Below, one piece after another: positions 26,228 through 35,734 of a stretch of 64,000 nt of DNA. The notes under the pieces are model-generated. The model saw only the letters and a program-made list of their open reading frames with translations. It was not told the origin of the DNA and ran no database searches. Position 1 is the first letter of the stretch; the number at the start of each line of letters is the position of its first letter. The position numbers were made by a program, and so were the translations under genes. This DNA comes from Parablautia muri (GTDB taxonomy: Bacteria > Bacillota > Clostridia > Lachnospirales > Lachnospiraceae), in contig NZ_QZDT01000007.1 in the NCBI RefSeq assembly GCF_009917485.1, positions 106,448-170,447 on the forward strand, read 5' to 3'.

Positions 26228-26647
26228 CTATGCATTTGTGCATAAAAGACTTTCTGCTTCCGCAAAATCTTCTTCAGTATAGCCGAAAGAAATGATCTGT
26301 TCTTTTGTAGCATCGGCTTTAATCATCCTTTCAATGGCATTAAGCCGTTCCGTTTTAATACTCTGCCCTTTGATATTTTCAGATAAATTGCACATAGTTT
26401 GTATTCTCCCTTCCAGTTCGGTTGTCATTATCATTCCGTATTCCTCTGTAAGAATGCGTTTCTTTTCACCCGCGCTTGTCTGGGAAAGTAGTTTCTCCAG
26501 CATGGAAATATCTTTAAATTCCTGAACAGCATATTTTAATATCCGTGACAGTATTTGCTTATCTGCAAGCAGGAACTTAACATTTGTATCATAGGAACTT
26601 GAGTCATGTGTTGCCTTAACCGCCTGTGCTAAATTAGTGTCTTCCAT
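26228..26647 (-). pseudogene. Internally deleted Rpn/PD-(D/E)XK nuclease-transposase relative
   Basis: 140 codons starting MEDTNLAQAVKATHD. SYDTNVKFLLADKQILSRIL is the start of the Rpn-type PD-(D/E)XK nuclease/transposase family, and EEYGMIMTTELEGRIQTM with NLSENIK is its end. The catalytic middle (some 150 residues with the nuclease motif) is missing, joined in frame at about residue 52. The frame is open, so a short protein could be made, but it cannot be an active nuclease. A second fragment of the same family lies at 39231-39530. Confidence 0.72.
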
Positions 26648-26818
26648 CTTTATTTCTTTCCTCTGTATACGTTTATCATAGCAAGATTTTCTCAAATCGT
26701 AGAAATTCCTGTTGCACTGTTTATATTATACTTGAATTGCGAGATATTATCAATGGTTCCTGCTTACAAAGGATGATTACTCGTAACAGTTCGTTGCTTT
26801 TCACATACAATTACCGAA

Positions 26819-27079
26819 TCATGTTTTACGTGCGCAGCCAAGCGTATTGAAGGTTCCCAGTTTTTGCTCCTTTACATCACTGTCTGTATGTATTAGGATC
26901 CACAAATCCAAATAAATCCCTTCATTGGCGCCATAATCCAAATGACTTTTAATACCATACTCAGTAGTCGTTAAAGGCATATGTGTAGATTTTTCAATGG
27001 TGTAATTCACGCTCCTTAAATTCAATCTATTAGACTTTAAAATATTATAAATTTTGATAAATGAATCTGCTGTTGTCAT
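26819..27079 (-). CDS. Hypothetical protein, possibly 5'-truncated
   Basis: About 86 residues from MTTADSFIKIYNILK. It has no signal peptide or Cys cluster, and I do not recognise a family. The frame stays open upstream to 27150 without a good start (only TTG at 27091). That upstream part still reads like protein, so this may be the remains of a longer gene. It sits in a low-GC gap between the decayed Rpn gene and the maltodextrin locus. Confidence 0.4.
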   Translation of the reverse strand: MTTADSFIKIYNILKSNRLNLRSVNYTIEKSTHMPLTTTEYGIKSHLDYGANEGIYLDLWILIHTDSDVKEQKLGTFNTLGCARKT

Positions 27080-27204
27080 AGGCTTATCCAATTTTTTATC
27101 TTTTATGGAGGATATTTTACCATTTTTTGAGACATTTTCATTTGTGGTTTATTAAGGCATTATCGCAAATGTTTATATATTTCCACTTCAGTAAAGATTT
27201 TTCA

Positions 27205-27294
27205 TTGACAAATGTCATTTTATCAGGTATAGTATATTACATAAATGCAAACGTTTGCATTTATATTTTTACAGTCCAACGCAAACGTTTGCGT
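27205..27294 (+). promoter_or_regulatory. Promoter with two palindromic LacI-type operators (maltodextrin locus)
   Basis: TTGACA at 27205-27210 and TATAGT at 27228-27233, spacer 17. Two perfect palindromes follow: ATGCAAACGTTTGCAT at 27245-27260 and ACGCAAACGTTTGCGT at 27279-27294, with centres 34 bases apart (about three helical turns). GCAAACGTTTGC is a typical LacI-family operator core with the central CG. The regulator gene starts 72 bases further, so autoregulation and control of the whole locus are likely. Confidence 0.88.
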
Positions 27295-27365
27295 AAAAAG
27301 ATTGCTGTGAAAAAATTTTACGGACAAATTTGTGCCAATACTCTAATATGCGGGAGGTTGGCAGT

Positions 27366-28397
27366 ATGGAGAATTTTATGGCAGTTACAATTAAAGACAT
27401 TGCAAAAAAAGTAGGCGTAAACCCATCTACCGTATCTAGAGTGATTAACGGAACGGCCGCCATATCCGAAGAAACGAAAAAGAAAATCACGGCGGCTATG
27501 AAAGAGCTGGACTACCACCCCAATATTCAGGCAAGGAGCCTTGTCAATGGCAGTACTTTTACGATAGGCCTTGTAATGGATGCAGGAAACAGTGATGCTT
27601 ATGCCAATACCTTTTTTATTAAATCCGTCACCGCTATTGAGGAGGTGACCCAGCGCCTGGGGTATAACCTTCTGATTACCAATCATACGGAGCGTGAAAA
27701 AGGTAATGCGGTTAGAAATCTGGTTCTGGAACACAAGATAGACGGAATTATCTTACCTGTATCCGGAATTACGGAAGATTTAATAAGCCTTTTGACTGCA
27801 AACCATTTTCCTTTTGTCGTTATGGGCGAGCCGGATGAATCCTATATAGGTCGTAATTGGGTAGATATGGACAACGAAGAAGGCGGACGGCTTGCAGTAA
27901 ATCATCTTTTGCAATGCGGTTATCGTCATCCGGTCCTTTTTGTAGAAAACAAAGGTACCATTTTTGAGCAAAAGCGAATCCGGGGATTTTTGGAAGAACT
28001 TCGGATTAACGGATTATCCCCATCCAAAAACGACATTATAGAAAGCGGCGTAAACAGGACGGAGATTGCAGATAAGATAAAATTACTTTTAGAAACATAC
28101 CGGGAAACTGACAGTATAATTTGTACGAATAATATGGTTGCATATCATGTACTGCAAAAATTGAAACAAAAAAATATATCCGTACCGGAACAGATTGGTA
28201 TAATCACTTTTGACAATTACCCTTTGGCCGAATACCTTGACCCGCCTCTCACTGCTGTGGATATTGATACTTATCTTCTGGGGGAGCGGGCGGCCAGTAC
28301 ATTATTTGATATGATTAAACATCAGGACAGAAAGGAGGAATCTATTTTAATCGAAACCAAAATTATTGCAAGGAAATCTACGGGAAAGAGGTGGTAA
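27366..28397 (+). CDS. LacI-family regulator of maltodextrin genes
   Basis: About 343 residues. The helix-turn-helix (VTIKDIAKKVGVNPSTVSRVINGTA) and hinge (ALDYHPN-like, residues about 45-60) are followed by a periplasmic-binding-like sensor domain (GIILPVSGITEDL, NWVDMDNEEGGRLAV, IGIITFDNYPLAEYLDPPLT). It should repress the downstream genes until maltose or maltodextrins appear, as MalR-type proteins do; this is inferred from context. ATG at 27366 follows GGGAGG by 9 bases; ATG at 27378 is an alternative. The GH13 gene starts 3 bases after its stop. Confidence 0.9.
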   Translation: MENFMAVTIKDIAKKVGVNPSTVSRVINGTAAISEETKKKITAAMKELDYHPNIQARSLVNGSTFTIGLVMDAGNSDAYANTFFIKSVTAIEEVTQRLGYNLLITNHTEREKGNAVRNLVLEHKIDGIILPVSGITEDLISLLTANHFPFVVMGEPDESYIGRNWVDMDNEEGGRLAVNHLLQCGYRHPVLFVENKGTIFEQKRIRGFLEELRINGLSPSKNDIIESGVNRTEIADKIKLLLETYRETDSIICTNNMVAYHVLQKLKQKNISVPEQIGIITFDNYPLAEYLDPPLTAVDIDTYLLGERAASTLFDMIKHQDRKEESILIETKIIARKSTGKRW

Positions 28398-28400
28398 CGT

Positions 28401-30209
28401 GTGAACAAAGAGGCAGTTTTGCATGGCAATACAGAGGATTTTGTTTATCCAACGGCCAGAAATCAATTGGTTTTCAGGATACGAACTGCCAAAAAAGAGT
28501 TACGGGAATGCAAGATTATTTATTGGAACAGGGACGATGGAATTACAAAAGAACAGAGCATGGAATGCTATGCCAGAGACGGATTATTTGATTATTTCCA
28601 GGGCAAAATTACTTTTAAGAAAGTTGCCAGATATCAGAAATACTATTTTTATTTAGAAGATATTCATGGGGAAATATGGTATTTTTCAACTTATGGAATC
28701 GGGAATATGCCACCGCAAAGCGGATTTTTTGAATATCTGTATGCAAATGGAAATGACGTAATCGCAACTCCCGGTTGGGCCAGAGGCACAATCTATTATC
28801 AAATATTTCCGGAACGTTTTTATAACGGAGATTATGGCAACGACCCGGTAAATTCAGAAACATGGGGCACTGTGCCAACCAGAGAAAACTATATGGGAGG
28901 TGATTTGGCTGGAATCAGTCAAAAACTCCCTTACTTGAAAGAGTTGGGCGTGGAATGCATTTACCTGAATCCTGTCTTTGAGGGGGATTTTAACCATAAG
29001 TATGCAACCACGAATTATTTCCGTATCGACCCAATGTTTGGAACAAATGAGGAATTTAAGGAACTGGTCAGGCAGTGCCATTTACAGGGGATCAGAGTTT
29101 TATTGGATGGTGTTTTTAACCACACGGGAGTGAATTTCCCCATCTTTCAGGATATCCTGAAAAATCAGGAGCAATCAAATTATTTGGACTGGTTTTTGAT
29201 AGAAAAATTCCCTGTAACCATTTCCAAGGATCGCTATGAATGTGTGGGCGCCTATCCTTATATGCCTAAATTAAATACGGCAAATCCGGAAGTCCGAAAC
29301 TATATTATAGATGTAATGGATTACTGGCTCAGGGAGTATCAGATTGATGGATGGCGGCTGGATGTGGCGGACGAGGTGGACATTGGTGTCTGGGAAACGG
29401 CGCGGCTGGCCTTAAAGGAAAAATATCCTGAATGTATATTAATTGGAGAGACTTGGGGATATGGCGGCAGACAGCTGAAAGGAAACCAGCTGGATAGTGT
29501 GATGAATTATTTGTTCCGTGATGCTCTTTGGGATTATTTCGGCAGAAAAGAAATCTCTACAGAAGTTTTTGACAACCGCATCAACACCATAATTGCTTTG
29601 TATAAGGAGGAAACCTGTCAGCTTTTGTACAATCTCCTGGACAGCCATGATACGGAAAGATTTTTACATATTTGCGGAGGAGATAAAAGAATCTTAAAGA
29701 TGGCCGCAGCATTCCAGATGCTGTTTGTGGGTTCGCCTGCAATCTATTACGGTGATGAGGCCGGAATAACCGGCGAAAACGATCCGGATTGCCGAAGGTG
29801 TATGATATGGGACGGACAGGCGGATCAAGATCTTTTTCAATGGTATCAGAAAATAATTTCTTTTCGAAAAACCTATTGCTGCATCAGAGAAGGTTCATAC
29901 CGGACAATTTTGGCGGATTCTGAGGAATCGGTTTTTGCATTTATCAGATATTATGAGGAAAAAGGAACTAGTGAAATAATCTATGCCTTGTTTAACAACA
30001 GCTCCGGACAAAAGAAAATTTTCTGCCCCATGCTGGAAACCGGGGAATATGTGGAGCTGTTATCGACCGGAGAGGAGTTATATCAGGCAAAGCCTTTGAC
30101 CGGGCGCTTTTACAATCAGGACATAACAGCTTATAAGGCGGCAATTTTTGTGGAAATGCAGCCATATGCTGTTAAGGTAATAAAGAAAAAGGAGGGTACT
30201 AATCAATGA
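28401..30209 (+). CDS. GH13 cyclomaltodextrinase/neopullulanase
   Basis: 602 residues, no signal peptide. An N-terminal CBM34-like domain (about 1-125) is followed by the GH13 barrel. GVFNHTG is conserved region I, DGWRLDVADEV holds the nucleophile Asp 321, GETWG the acid/base Glu 350, and LLDSHDTERF Asp 417. This is the layout of intracellular cyclomaltodextrinases, neopullulanases and maltogenic amylases (GH13_20), which open cyclodextrins and cut maltodextrins. The start is GTG at 28401 with AGAGGTGG upstream. It overlaps the next gene's start by four bases, so the locus is one operon. Confidence 0.93.
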   Translation: MNKEAVLHGNTEDFVYPTARNQLVFRIRTAKKELRECKIIYWNRDDGITKEQSMECYARDGLFDYFQGKITFKKVARYQKYYFYLEDIHGEIWYFSTYGIGNMPPQSGFFEYLYANGNDVIATPGWARGTIYYQIFPERFYNGDYGNDPVNSETWGTVPTRENYMGGDLAGISQKLPYLKELGVECIYLNPVFEGDFNHKYATTNYFRIDPMFGTNEEFKELVRQCHLQGIRVLLDGVFNHTGVNFPIFQDILKNQEQSNYLDWFLIEKFPVTISKDRYECVGAYPYMPKLNTANPEVRNYIIDVMDYWLREYQIDGWRLDVADEVDIGVWETARLALKEKYPECILIGETWGYGGRQLKGNQLDSVMNYLFRDALWDYFGRKEISTEVFDNRINTIIALYKEETCQLLYNLLDSHDTERFLHICGGDKRILKMAAAFQMLFVGSPAIYYGDEAGITGENDPDCRRCMIWDGQADQDLFQWYQKIISFRKTYCCIREGSYRTILADSEESVFAFIRYYEEKGTSEIIYALFNNSSGQKKIFCPMLETGEYVELLSTGEELYQAKPLTGRFYNQDITAYKAAIFVEMQPYAVKVIKKKEGTNQ

Positions 30210-31564
30210 AGAAAGGCAAAAAAGTACTGGCGGTTTTACTCACAACTGCGACTTGCTTGGCGGCGTTGGCAGGATGCGGTAATTCTGCGCCAGTACAAAC
30301 GGAAAACGACTCTGAAAGTCAGGAAACTACCAATGTAACAGACCAGGTGATGTCAAACACAGATACATCTGCTCCAGATCCATCCGATGGGGAGGAAAAA
30401 GAAGTAACTATCGACTTCTGGCATCATTACAGCGCACAGTCTGCTGAAAATGATACGCTGATGAATGTGCTGATTCCCCAATTTGAGGAAGAAAACCCCG
30501 GCATTAAAGTAAATGCAGTATCCCACGAATGGGGCGACCTTCATGAGAAAATACTGATAAGCGCACAGTCCGATACCCTTCCCGATGTGGGCCGATTAGA
30601 CAGTGCATGGATACCTGAATTTGAAAAAATGGGTATCTTAGTTGCCCTTGATGAGGAAATGCCCGATTATAGTGATACGGCTGCCGGGTTACTTGACAGC
30701 GCAATGAGCACCGCAAGCATTGGCGGACATTCCTATGGTTTAGCTCTCAATACGAATTCTAAAATTTTATTTTACAATGTACAGGCGCTGAATGACGCTG
30801 GAATTGATGTTCCTAAGACCATGGATGAATTTGCAGCAGCTGTAAAAGCGCTGTCCGGCACCAATGAAAACGGCCAACAGGTGTGGGGCTATAATGAACC
30901 GGCCTTAGCCGGGTGGAACTTATGCCCCTTTATTTGGAGTATGGGCGGAGCCATTACCAATGAGGACGAAACAAAAGCATCCGGTTATATCAACAGCCCT
31001 GAAACAATAGAAGCAATCCAGACGCTGGCAGACCTCTATGCGGAGGAAACTATCACCGGATGGAACAGCGGAGATATCCCTATGACAGATGGCTTCGGTA
31101 CCGGCAGATACATGATGCTGCTGGAAGGACCATGGAAAATTGCTGAAATGGAAGGCGCATACCCTGAGTTTGAATATGCAACCGCCCCAATTCCGGCTGG
31201 CAAAAGCGGCTCCATATCAGTCCTTGGCGGTGAAGATATCTCCATGTTCAACAGTGCAAATAAAGATGCCGCATGGAAATTTATGAAATTCATGACCAGC
31301 CCCTTTGCTCAGGAAGAAATGGCTAAATGCGGACAGATTCCGGTCAATAAAGAGGCTCTGGAATCTGACACCGTTAAAGAAGCCGATTTTGCACCGTTTG
31401 TCGATGCTATCACTACAGCCAAATCCCGTCCGACCACCGCATGCTGGTCAGAAATGGACAGCGAGCTTTCCGTTGCCGTAACAGCAGTCATGAATGGAGA
31501 AAAAACTGCAAAAGAAGCAATGGATGAATTGGCTGTGAAATTCGATGGGATGTTGGCCGAATAA
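30206..31564 (+). CDS. Maltodextrin ABC transporter binding lipoprotein
   Basis: 452 residues. The signal peptide ends in LAALAGCGN, a lipobox with Cys near residue 24, and a Ser/Thr/Glu-rich tether of about 40 residues follows. The rest is a CUT1 solute-binding protein (VTIDFWHHYS; LAGWNLCPFIWSMGGAI; GRYMMLLEGPWKIAEME). It should capture maltose or maltodextrin at the cell surface for the permeases downstream. ATG overlaps the end of the GH13 gene (translational coupling), with AAAGGAGGGT as ribosome binding site. Confidence 0.92.
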   Translation: MKKGKKVLAVLLTTATCLAALAGCGNSAPVQTENDSESQETTNVTDQVMSNTDTSAPDPSDGEEKEVTIDFWHHYSAQSAENDTLMNVLIPQFEEENPGIKVNAVSHEWGDLHEKILISAQSDTLPDVGRLDSAWIPEFEKMGILVALDEEMPDYSDTAAGLLDSAMSTASIGGHSYGLALNTNSKILFYNVQALNDAGIDVPKTMDEFAAAVKALSGTNENGQQVWGYNEPALAGWNLCPFIWSMGGAITNEDETKASGYINSPETIEAIQTLADLYAEETITGWNSGDIPMTDGFGTGRYMMLLEGPWKIAEMEGAYPEFEYATAPIPAGKSGSISVLGGEDISMFNSANKDAAWKFMKFMTSPFAQEEMAKCGQIPVNKEALESDTVKEADFAPFVDAITTAKSRPTTACWSEMDSELSVAVTAVMNGEKTAKEAMDELAVKFDGMLAE

Positions 31565-31599
31565 CTTAAAATAATTATATAAGATGCAAGTTTAAAAGT

Positions 31600-31660
31600 C
31601 AAATGGGGCCGGCTAAGGGCCCCATAGTAACGATTCAGCCAGACTGAACTGTTACGCCCC
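31600..31660 (+). terminator. Double hairpin between binding protein and permease genes
   Basis: ATGGGGCC/GGCCCCAT (31602-31625) and GTAACGATTCAG/CTGAACTGTTAC (31627-31655) form two consecutive stems without a T tract. In sugar ABC operons such hairpins commonly protect the binding-protein mRNA or reduce read-through, so that binding protein exceeds permease. Confidence 0.6.
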
Positions 31661-31677
31661 ATAAAGAAAGGATCTAT

Positions 31678-32556
31678 ATGCAAACTTCCAGGAAAGGGAA
31701 ATTTCAAATTGGACTGCTGCTTTTACCAGGGCTGCTGATATTCGGCATTTTTACGGTATATCCTATTATTAAGCTTTTTGTTATGAGTTTTTTTGAGTGG
31801 GATTTTGGGAGTATTTCCGGCCAGAAGTTTATTGGCCTTGAAAATTATAAAGAAGTGATTCAAGACAGTTATTTCCGAACCGCATTTATCAATTCAATTG
31901 TCTATACCTTTGTGACCGTACCAGGTCAGATGATTCTTGGATTTTTAACTGCTTTTCTGATTCATCAGGTCACTCGTTTTAAAGTAGGCTACCGGGTGTT
32001 ATATTATCTTCCGGTGATTACATCATGGGTAATCGCCTCGCTGGTATTTAAATATGTTTTTAACACGGAAGGCCTGCTTAACTGTTTTCTTGTCAATGTA
32101 ATCCATGTGACCGCAAAAAATATCCGCTGGCTGGATACCAGGTGGAGCGGACTTTGGATCTCTATGTTCCTTGGCATCTGGAAAGGCATTGGCTGGAATA
32201 TGGTTGTGTTTCTTGCAGCCCTTCAGACAGTACCAACAGATTTATACGAGGCTGCTGCCATTGATGGGGCAAATGCGCTGGAGAAACTTTTTCATGTGAC
32301 CCTTCCCTGCATTAAAGGAACAATACTGTTTGCCCTTGTGATGCTGACCATAGGAGGTTTTAATGTATTTACCTCCATAAAAATGATAACAGGAGGAGAG
32401 CCGGGGCATAAAACGGATGTGGTTCTTACATGGATGTATTATAAAGCATTCAGTACAGGGGCGTTTGGCTATGCCGCAGCGCTGTCATTTATTATAACCG
32501 TTGTGCTGGCGGCGCTGGCGCTGGTCCAGTTTCGGATGATGCGGCAAAAAAGTTAG
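31678..32556 (+). CDS. Sugar ABC transporter permease (MalF-like)
   Basis: 292 residues with six transmembrane helices. The EAA loop reads EAAAIDGANALEKLFHVTLPCIKG, which contacts the ATPase. The first helix (LLLPGLLIFGIFTVYPIIK) is typical of CUT1 permeases. It pairs with the permease 9 bases downstream. AGAAAGGATC precedes the ATG. No ATPase gene is present in the locus, so a shared MsmK-type ATPase elsewhere must energise it. Confidence 0.93.
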   Translation: MQTSRKGKFQIGLLLLPGLLIFGIFTVYPIIKLFVMSFFEWDFGSISGQKFIGLENYKEVIQDSYFRTAFINSIVYTFVTVPGQMILGFLTAFLIHQVTRFKVGYRVLYYLPVITSWVIASLVFKYVFNTEGLLNCFLVNVIHVTAKNIRWLDTRWSGLWISMFLGIWKGIGWNMVVFLAALQTVPTDLYEAAAIDGANALEKLFHVTLPCIKGTILFALVMLTIGGFNVFTSIKMITGGEPGHKTDVVLTWMYYKAFSTGAFGYAAALSFIITVVLAALALVQFRMMRQKS

Positions 32557-32565
32557 GAGGCGAGT

Positions 32566-33405
32566 ATGAAAAAGAAAAACATTATCCAGGTTATTCTGCA
32601 TCTTTTTTTGGTCGGTGCGCTCATAGTTGTTGTGCTGCCAATGGTTTATATGGTAAGTACATCCCTAAAGCCAAATGGTGCGCTATATGAATATCCGCCC
32701 CGGTTCCTTCCTGGCTTTGATGAAATTACGATTGAAAATTATCTCTATGTTCTTGGACAGGGGAAATTTTATATCAACTTTTTCAACAGTATTTTTGTGG
32801 CGGTCTGTACAGTTTTGCTGGCCGCACTGATTGCTTCGGCATTGGGATATGTAATTGCCCGTTTTGCATTTCCGGGAAAGAATTTTTTGTTTTCCTTTAT
32901 TGTACTTACGATGATTATTCCCGGGCTCACGCTTATCATTCCCCAATATCAGTTAGCGGTAAAACTAAAAACGATTAATTCACTGGCAGGACTGATTCCT
33001 TTTTATACGGCATGGACGATTCCTTATTCCACCTTTATGATCAAAGGCTTTGTGGAAAACATTCCAAGGGAATTAGACGAAGCGACCTATATGGACGGCG
33101 GCAGTGTTCTTACAGTGTTTGGGAGGATTATTATTCCCTTGGCGAAACCTGGGATTGCCTCCGTATCAATTTTTAATTTCCTTACGGCCTGGGAAGAATT
33201 TCCATGGGCCAATACGGTAATCAATGATAATATAAAACGCACCATTCCGATTGCAATATCCGGTTTTTTTGGACAACATCAATTTACCCAATGGGGATAT
33301 GTATTTGCGCTGTCAGTTTTTAGTCTGCTGCCTATATTAGCTGTTTTTATTTTTTGCCAGAAGTTTTTTGTAGCAGGACTGACAAGCGGAAGTGTGAAAG
33401 GATAG
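32566..33405 (+). CDS. Sugar ABC transporter permease (MalG-like)
   Basis: 279 residues with six membrane helices: an N-terminal helix followed by VSTSLKPNGALYEYPPRF, and the EAA loop ELDEATYMDGGSVLTVFGRIIIPLAKPG. The C-terminus ending in FVAGLTSGSVKG is typical for MalG-type CUT1 permeases. It is the last gene of the operon and is followed by a strong terminator. AGGAGG lies 7 bases before the ATG. Confidence 0.93.
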   Translation: MKKKNIIQVILHLFLVGALIVVVLPMVYMVSTSLKPNGALYEYPPRFLPGFDEITIENYLYVLGQGKFYINFFNSIFVAVCTVLLAALIASALGYVIARFAFPGKNFLFSFIVLTMIIPGLTLIIPQYQLAVKLKTINSLAGLIPFYTAWTIPYSTFMIKGFVENIPRELDEATYMDGGSVLTVFGRIIIPLAKPGIASVSIFNFLTAWEEFPWANTVINDNIKRTIPIAISGFFGQHQFTQWGYVFALSVFSLLPILAVFIFCQKFFVAGLTSGSVKG

Positions 33406-33414
33406 GCGATATAA

Positions 33415-33449
33415 GCGGACAGCCGGTTTTACCGGCTGTCCGTTCTTTT
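33415..33449 (+). terminator. Intrinsic terminator of maltodextrin operon
   Basis: A perfect 12-bp stem CGGACAGCCGGT/ACCGGCTGTCCG with a TTT loop, followed by TTCTTTTT. Confidence 0.92.
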
Positions 33450-33450
33450 T

Positions 33451-33487
33451 ACAATAAGCTGACGTACAAGCATGATAGCGCTTGTTC
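33451..33487 (+). repeat. Dispersed repeat, AATAAGCTGAC family
   Basis: ACAATAAGCTGACGTACAAG, then CATGATAGCGCTTGTTC, is the same family as 20464-20503 and 51811-51920. The remaining gap to 33806 has no gene I can support. Confidence 0.55.
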
Positions 33488-33806
33488 ACATAAAGATGTT
33501 CCGCGAAGTGTGGCATACTTTGTCATTTTCCACAACTGAAATATGGTAAGCCCCCCTGCCTGTTCCATTGTTCTTTCTGCAAAATTTAGAAGTTCTTAAG
33601 AAATGATGCAGGAAGTTATTTAGGTTTTTGAGGTAATCTCTTTTCATAATCCGTTATAGAGAGCAAATGGTAATCATTTTGTCCGGCCGGTAAAGGTTCT
33701 GTGAAGGGCAGACAGACCGTTGTGTGGGACCTGGCTTGATGGTTATAGTGCATCATATTTGAACGAATGCTTAAGGTCAAGATGTTTGACAGAATGGAGG
33801 AGTGAA

Positions 33807-34316
33807 ATGACGCTGGATGTAATCATGCAATATTTTACAAGATATGGAGGAATTGCAATTTTCGTGATCGTATTGTTGGAGTATTTGAACTTGCCGGGAT
33901 TTCCTGCAGGCGTTATCATGCCGCTTGCAGGCATATGGGCGGCTAAGGGGAATATAGCGTTTATACCGGCGCTTATTATCACAGTGGCGGCAGGACTTAC
34001 CGGCAGCCTGATTTTGTATTATCTGGGATACAAAGGCGGCGAACTGTTTTTACAAAAATACTTAAACAAATTTCCAAAGCAAAGGCCGATGATAGAGGAA
34101 AAGCTTGCATGGATACGAAAAAAAGGGAGCGTTGGTATTTTTTGCAGTAAGCTGATTCCCATGGTAAGGACATTGGTTTCCATACCGGCAGGGGTATCAA
34201 AGATGAATCTGGTCCAGTATACGGTGAGCTCCACGCTGGGCATATTGGTATGGAATCTGTTTTTTGTAGGGGCAGGGTATTTTATGGGAGATGCCGTTTT
34301 AAATTACTTCATGTAA
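33807..34316 (+). CDS. DedA family membrane protein
   Basis: 169 residues with the DedA/SNARE-associated fold: LLEYLNLPGFPAGVIMPLAG near the start, an amphipathic basic loop, and CSKLIPMVRTLVSIPAGVSKMN with the conserved Arg-containing motif. DedA proteins are membrane proteins, several of which flip or recycle lipid carriers such as undecaprenyl phosphate. ATG at 33807 follows GGAGG by 6 bases; upstream in-frame sequence is not conserved. A lipid-sugar-type glycosyltransferase follows 61 bases on, hinting at a joint envelope role. Confidence 0.87.
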   Translation: MTLDVIMQYFTRYGGIAIFVIVLLEYLNLPGFPAGVIMPLAGIWAAKGNIAFIPALIITVAAGLTGSLILYYLGYKGGELFLQKYLNKFPKQRPMIEEKLAWIRKKGSVGIFCSKLIPMVRTLVSIPAGVSKMNLVQYTVSSTLGILVWNLFFVGAGYFMGDAVLNYFM

Positions 34317-34377
34317 AAATTTTCAAACACACGCTATGAGTATAAATTTTAGGTGGAGAAGGGAGCATGGTGTTAAC

Positions 34378-35571
34378 ATGAAAATCGCAATGATGACAAA
34401 CAATTATAAACCGTTTATAGCAGGGGTGCCTGTTTCCATAGAAAGACTGACGAAAAGCCTGCGGGCGCTGGGGCATGAGGTAGTGGTTTTTGCCCCATCT
34501 TATGAGGAGCAGGAGGAAGAAGAAGATGTGGTAAGGTATAGAGCACTTTTGCAGGGCGTGGTATGTGGGTTTTCCGTGCCGGACAGTCTGGATTTGAAAA
34601 TAGAGCGCAGCTTCAGGGAGGGAAACTTTGATGTGATTCATGTACATCACCCTATGCTGATTGGACGCACCGCGCGGTATTTATCCTGGAAATATCATGT
34701 ACCGCTGGTGTTTACTTATCACACCCGATATGAACAATATCTGCATTATGTGGGTCTTTCCGGTTTAAAAAGGATAATGCCGGCATATGTGAGGAGCTAT
34801 GGAAGGCGCTGCGATATGGTTTTTGCGCCAACGCCTATGATGAAAGAATATTTGGAGCAAATCAGGTTAGAGGCGCCGGTAAAGGTGGTGCCTACCGGCC
34901 TTCAAGAGGACAGTTTTTATCCGGATGGGCACCGGGCTTGGGAGATAAGGCAGCAGCTGGCAGGAGATAAAAAGTATCTGTTTTGCACTGTGGCAAGGCT
35001 TGCGAAGGAAAAGAACCTGGAATTTCTGCTTGAGAGCATGAGACTGTTTAAGGAGGCTTGTGGGAGCAGCTTCCGCCTGGCGTTTATCGGAGATGGCCCG
35101 GAGAAAAGAAATCTGGAAAAAAGAGCGGCTGCCCTGGGGCTTTTGGAGGAAATCATCTTTTTAGGAAAGATACCCAATGAGGATGTGAAAAATTATTGTC
35201 ATGCATCGGATTTATTTTTGTTTTCCTCCTTGTCGGAAACACAGGGGATTGTATTGCTAGAGTCCATGGCGGCGGGGACGCCGGTGCTTGCGCTGCGCGG
35301 CAGCGGCACAACAGACGTGGTGGTAAACGGGCAAAACGGGTATATGACAGAGGCTTTTGAGGCAGAGTTTGCAGGTAAGCTGATGGATATTCTGGAAAAG
35401 AAGGAAATTGACTTTTTGCGGCAGGGAGCTGTCAGGACAGCAGCACATTACAGCAGCGCAAGGATTGCCAGGGCGGCAGTGGCGGCTTACACCGAGGCTA
35501 TTTATGGAAGGGCGCTGAAAGAGAGAAGGAGATTTGGAGGAAGAAGCAGAAATATGGTATACTCTGGTTAG
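34378..35571 (+). CDS. Glycosyltransferase family 4 (glycolipid synthase-like)
   Basis: About 397 residues with the GT-B fold: TNNYKPFIAGVPVSIERL at the start, an N-terminal Rossmann domain with HVHHPMLIGRTAR, and the GT4 donor-site region TVARLAKEKNLEFLLES, FIGDGPEKRNLE, FLFSSLSETQGIVLLESMAAGTPV. The EX7E Glu pair is present in SETQGIVLLE. Closest known activities are alpha-glucosyl-diacylglycerol synthases that build lipoteichoic acid anchors; the acceptor is inferred. GGGAG lies 12 bases before ATG 34378, somewhat far. Confidence 0.87.
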   Translation: MKIAMMTNNYKPFIAGVPVSIERLTKSLRALGHEVVVFAPSYEEQEEEEDVVRYRALLQGVVCGFSVPDSLDLKIERSFREGNFDVIHVHHPMLIGRTARYLSWKYHVPLVFTYHTRYEQYLHYVGLSGLKRIMPAYVRSYGRRCDMVFAPTPMMKEYLEQIRLEAPVKVVPTGLQEDSFYPDGHRAWEIRQQLAGDKKYLFCTVARLAKEKNLEFLLESMRLFKEACGSSFRLAFIGDGPEKRNLEKRAAALGLLEEIIFLGKIPNEDVKNYCHASDLFLFSSLSETQGIVLLESMAAGTPVLALRGSGTTDVVVNGQNGYMTEAFEAEFAGKLMDILEKKEIDFLRQGAVRTAAHYSSARIARAAVAAYTEAIYGRALKERRRFGGRSRNMVYSG

Positions 35572-35639
35572 TGTGAAGAAAAGATTAAAAACGCTAAGGC
35601 GTCAAAGAACGCCGCCTAAGAACAACGAAAGCTTCACAC
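35571..35639 (+). repeat. Hairpin repeat D
   Basis: Outer arms GTGTGAAG and CTTCACAC, inner arms CTAAGGCGTC and GACGCC/GCCTAAG. The same family occurs at 57050, 57163 and 59380. It begins on the last base of the GT4 stop codon and lies before the response regulator. Confidence 0.75.
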
Positions 35640-35734
35640 TAAGGATACCTTGAAAGCGCCTTAAATGCGGCATTTTTCATGGAGTTAAGACATTGAAATC
35701 AAATTTACAAACAACGGAAATGGGGCAAGGGAGA

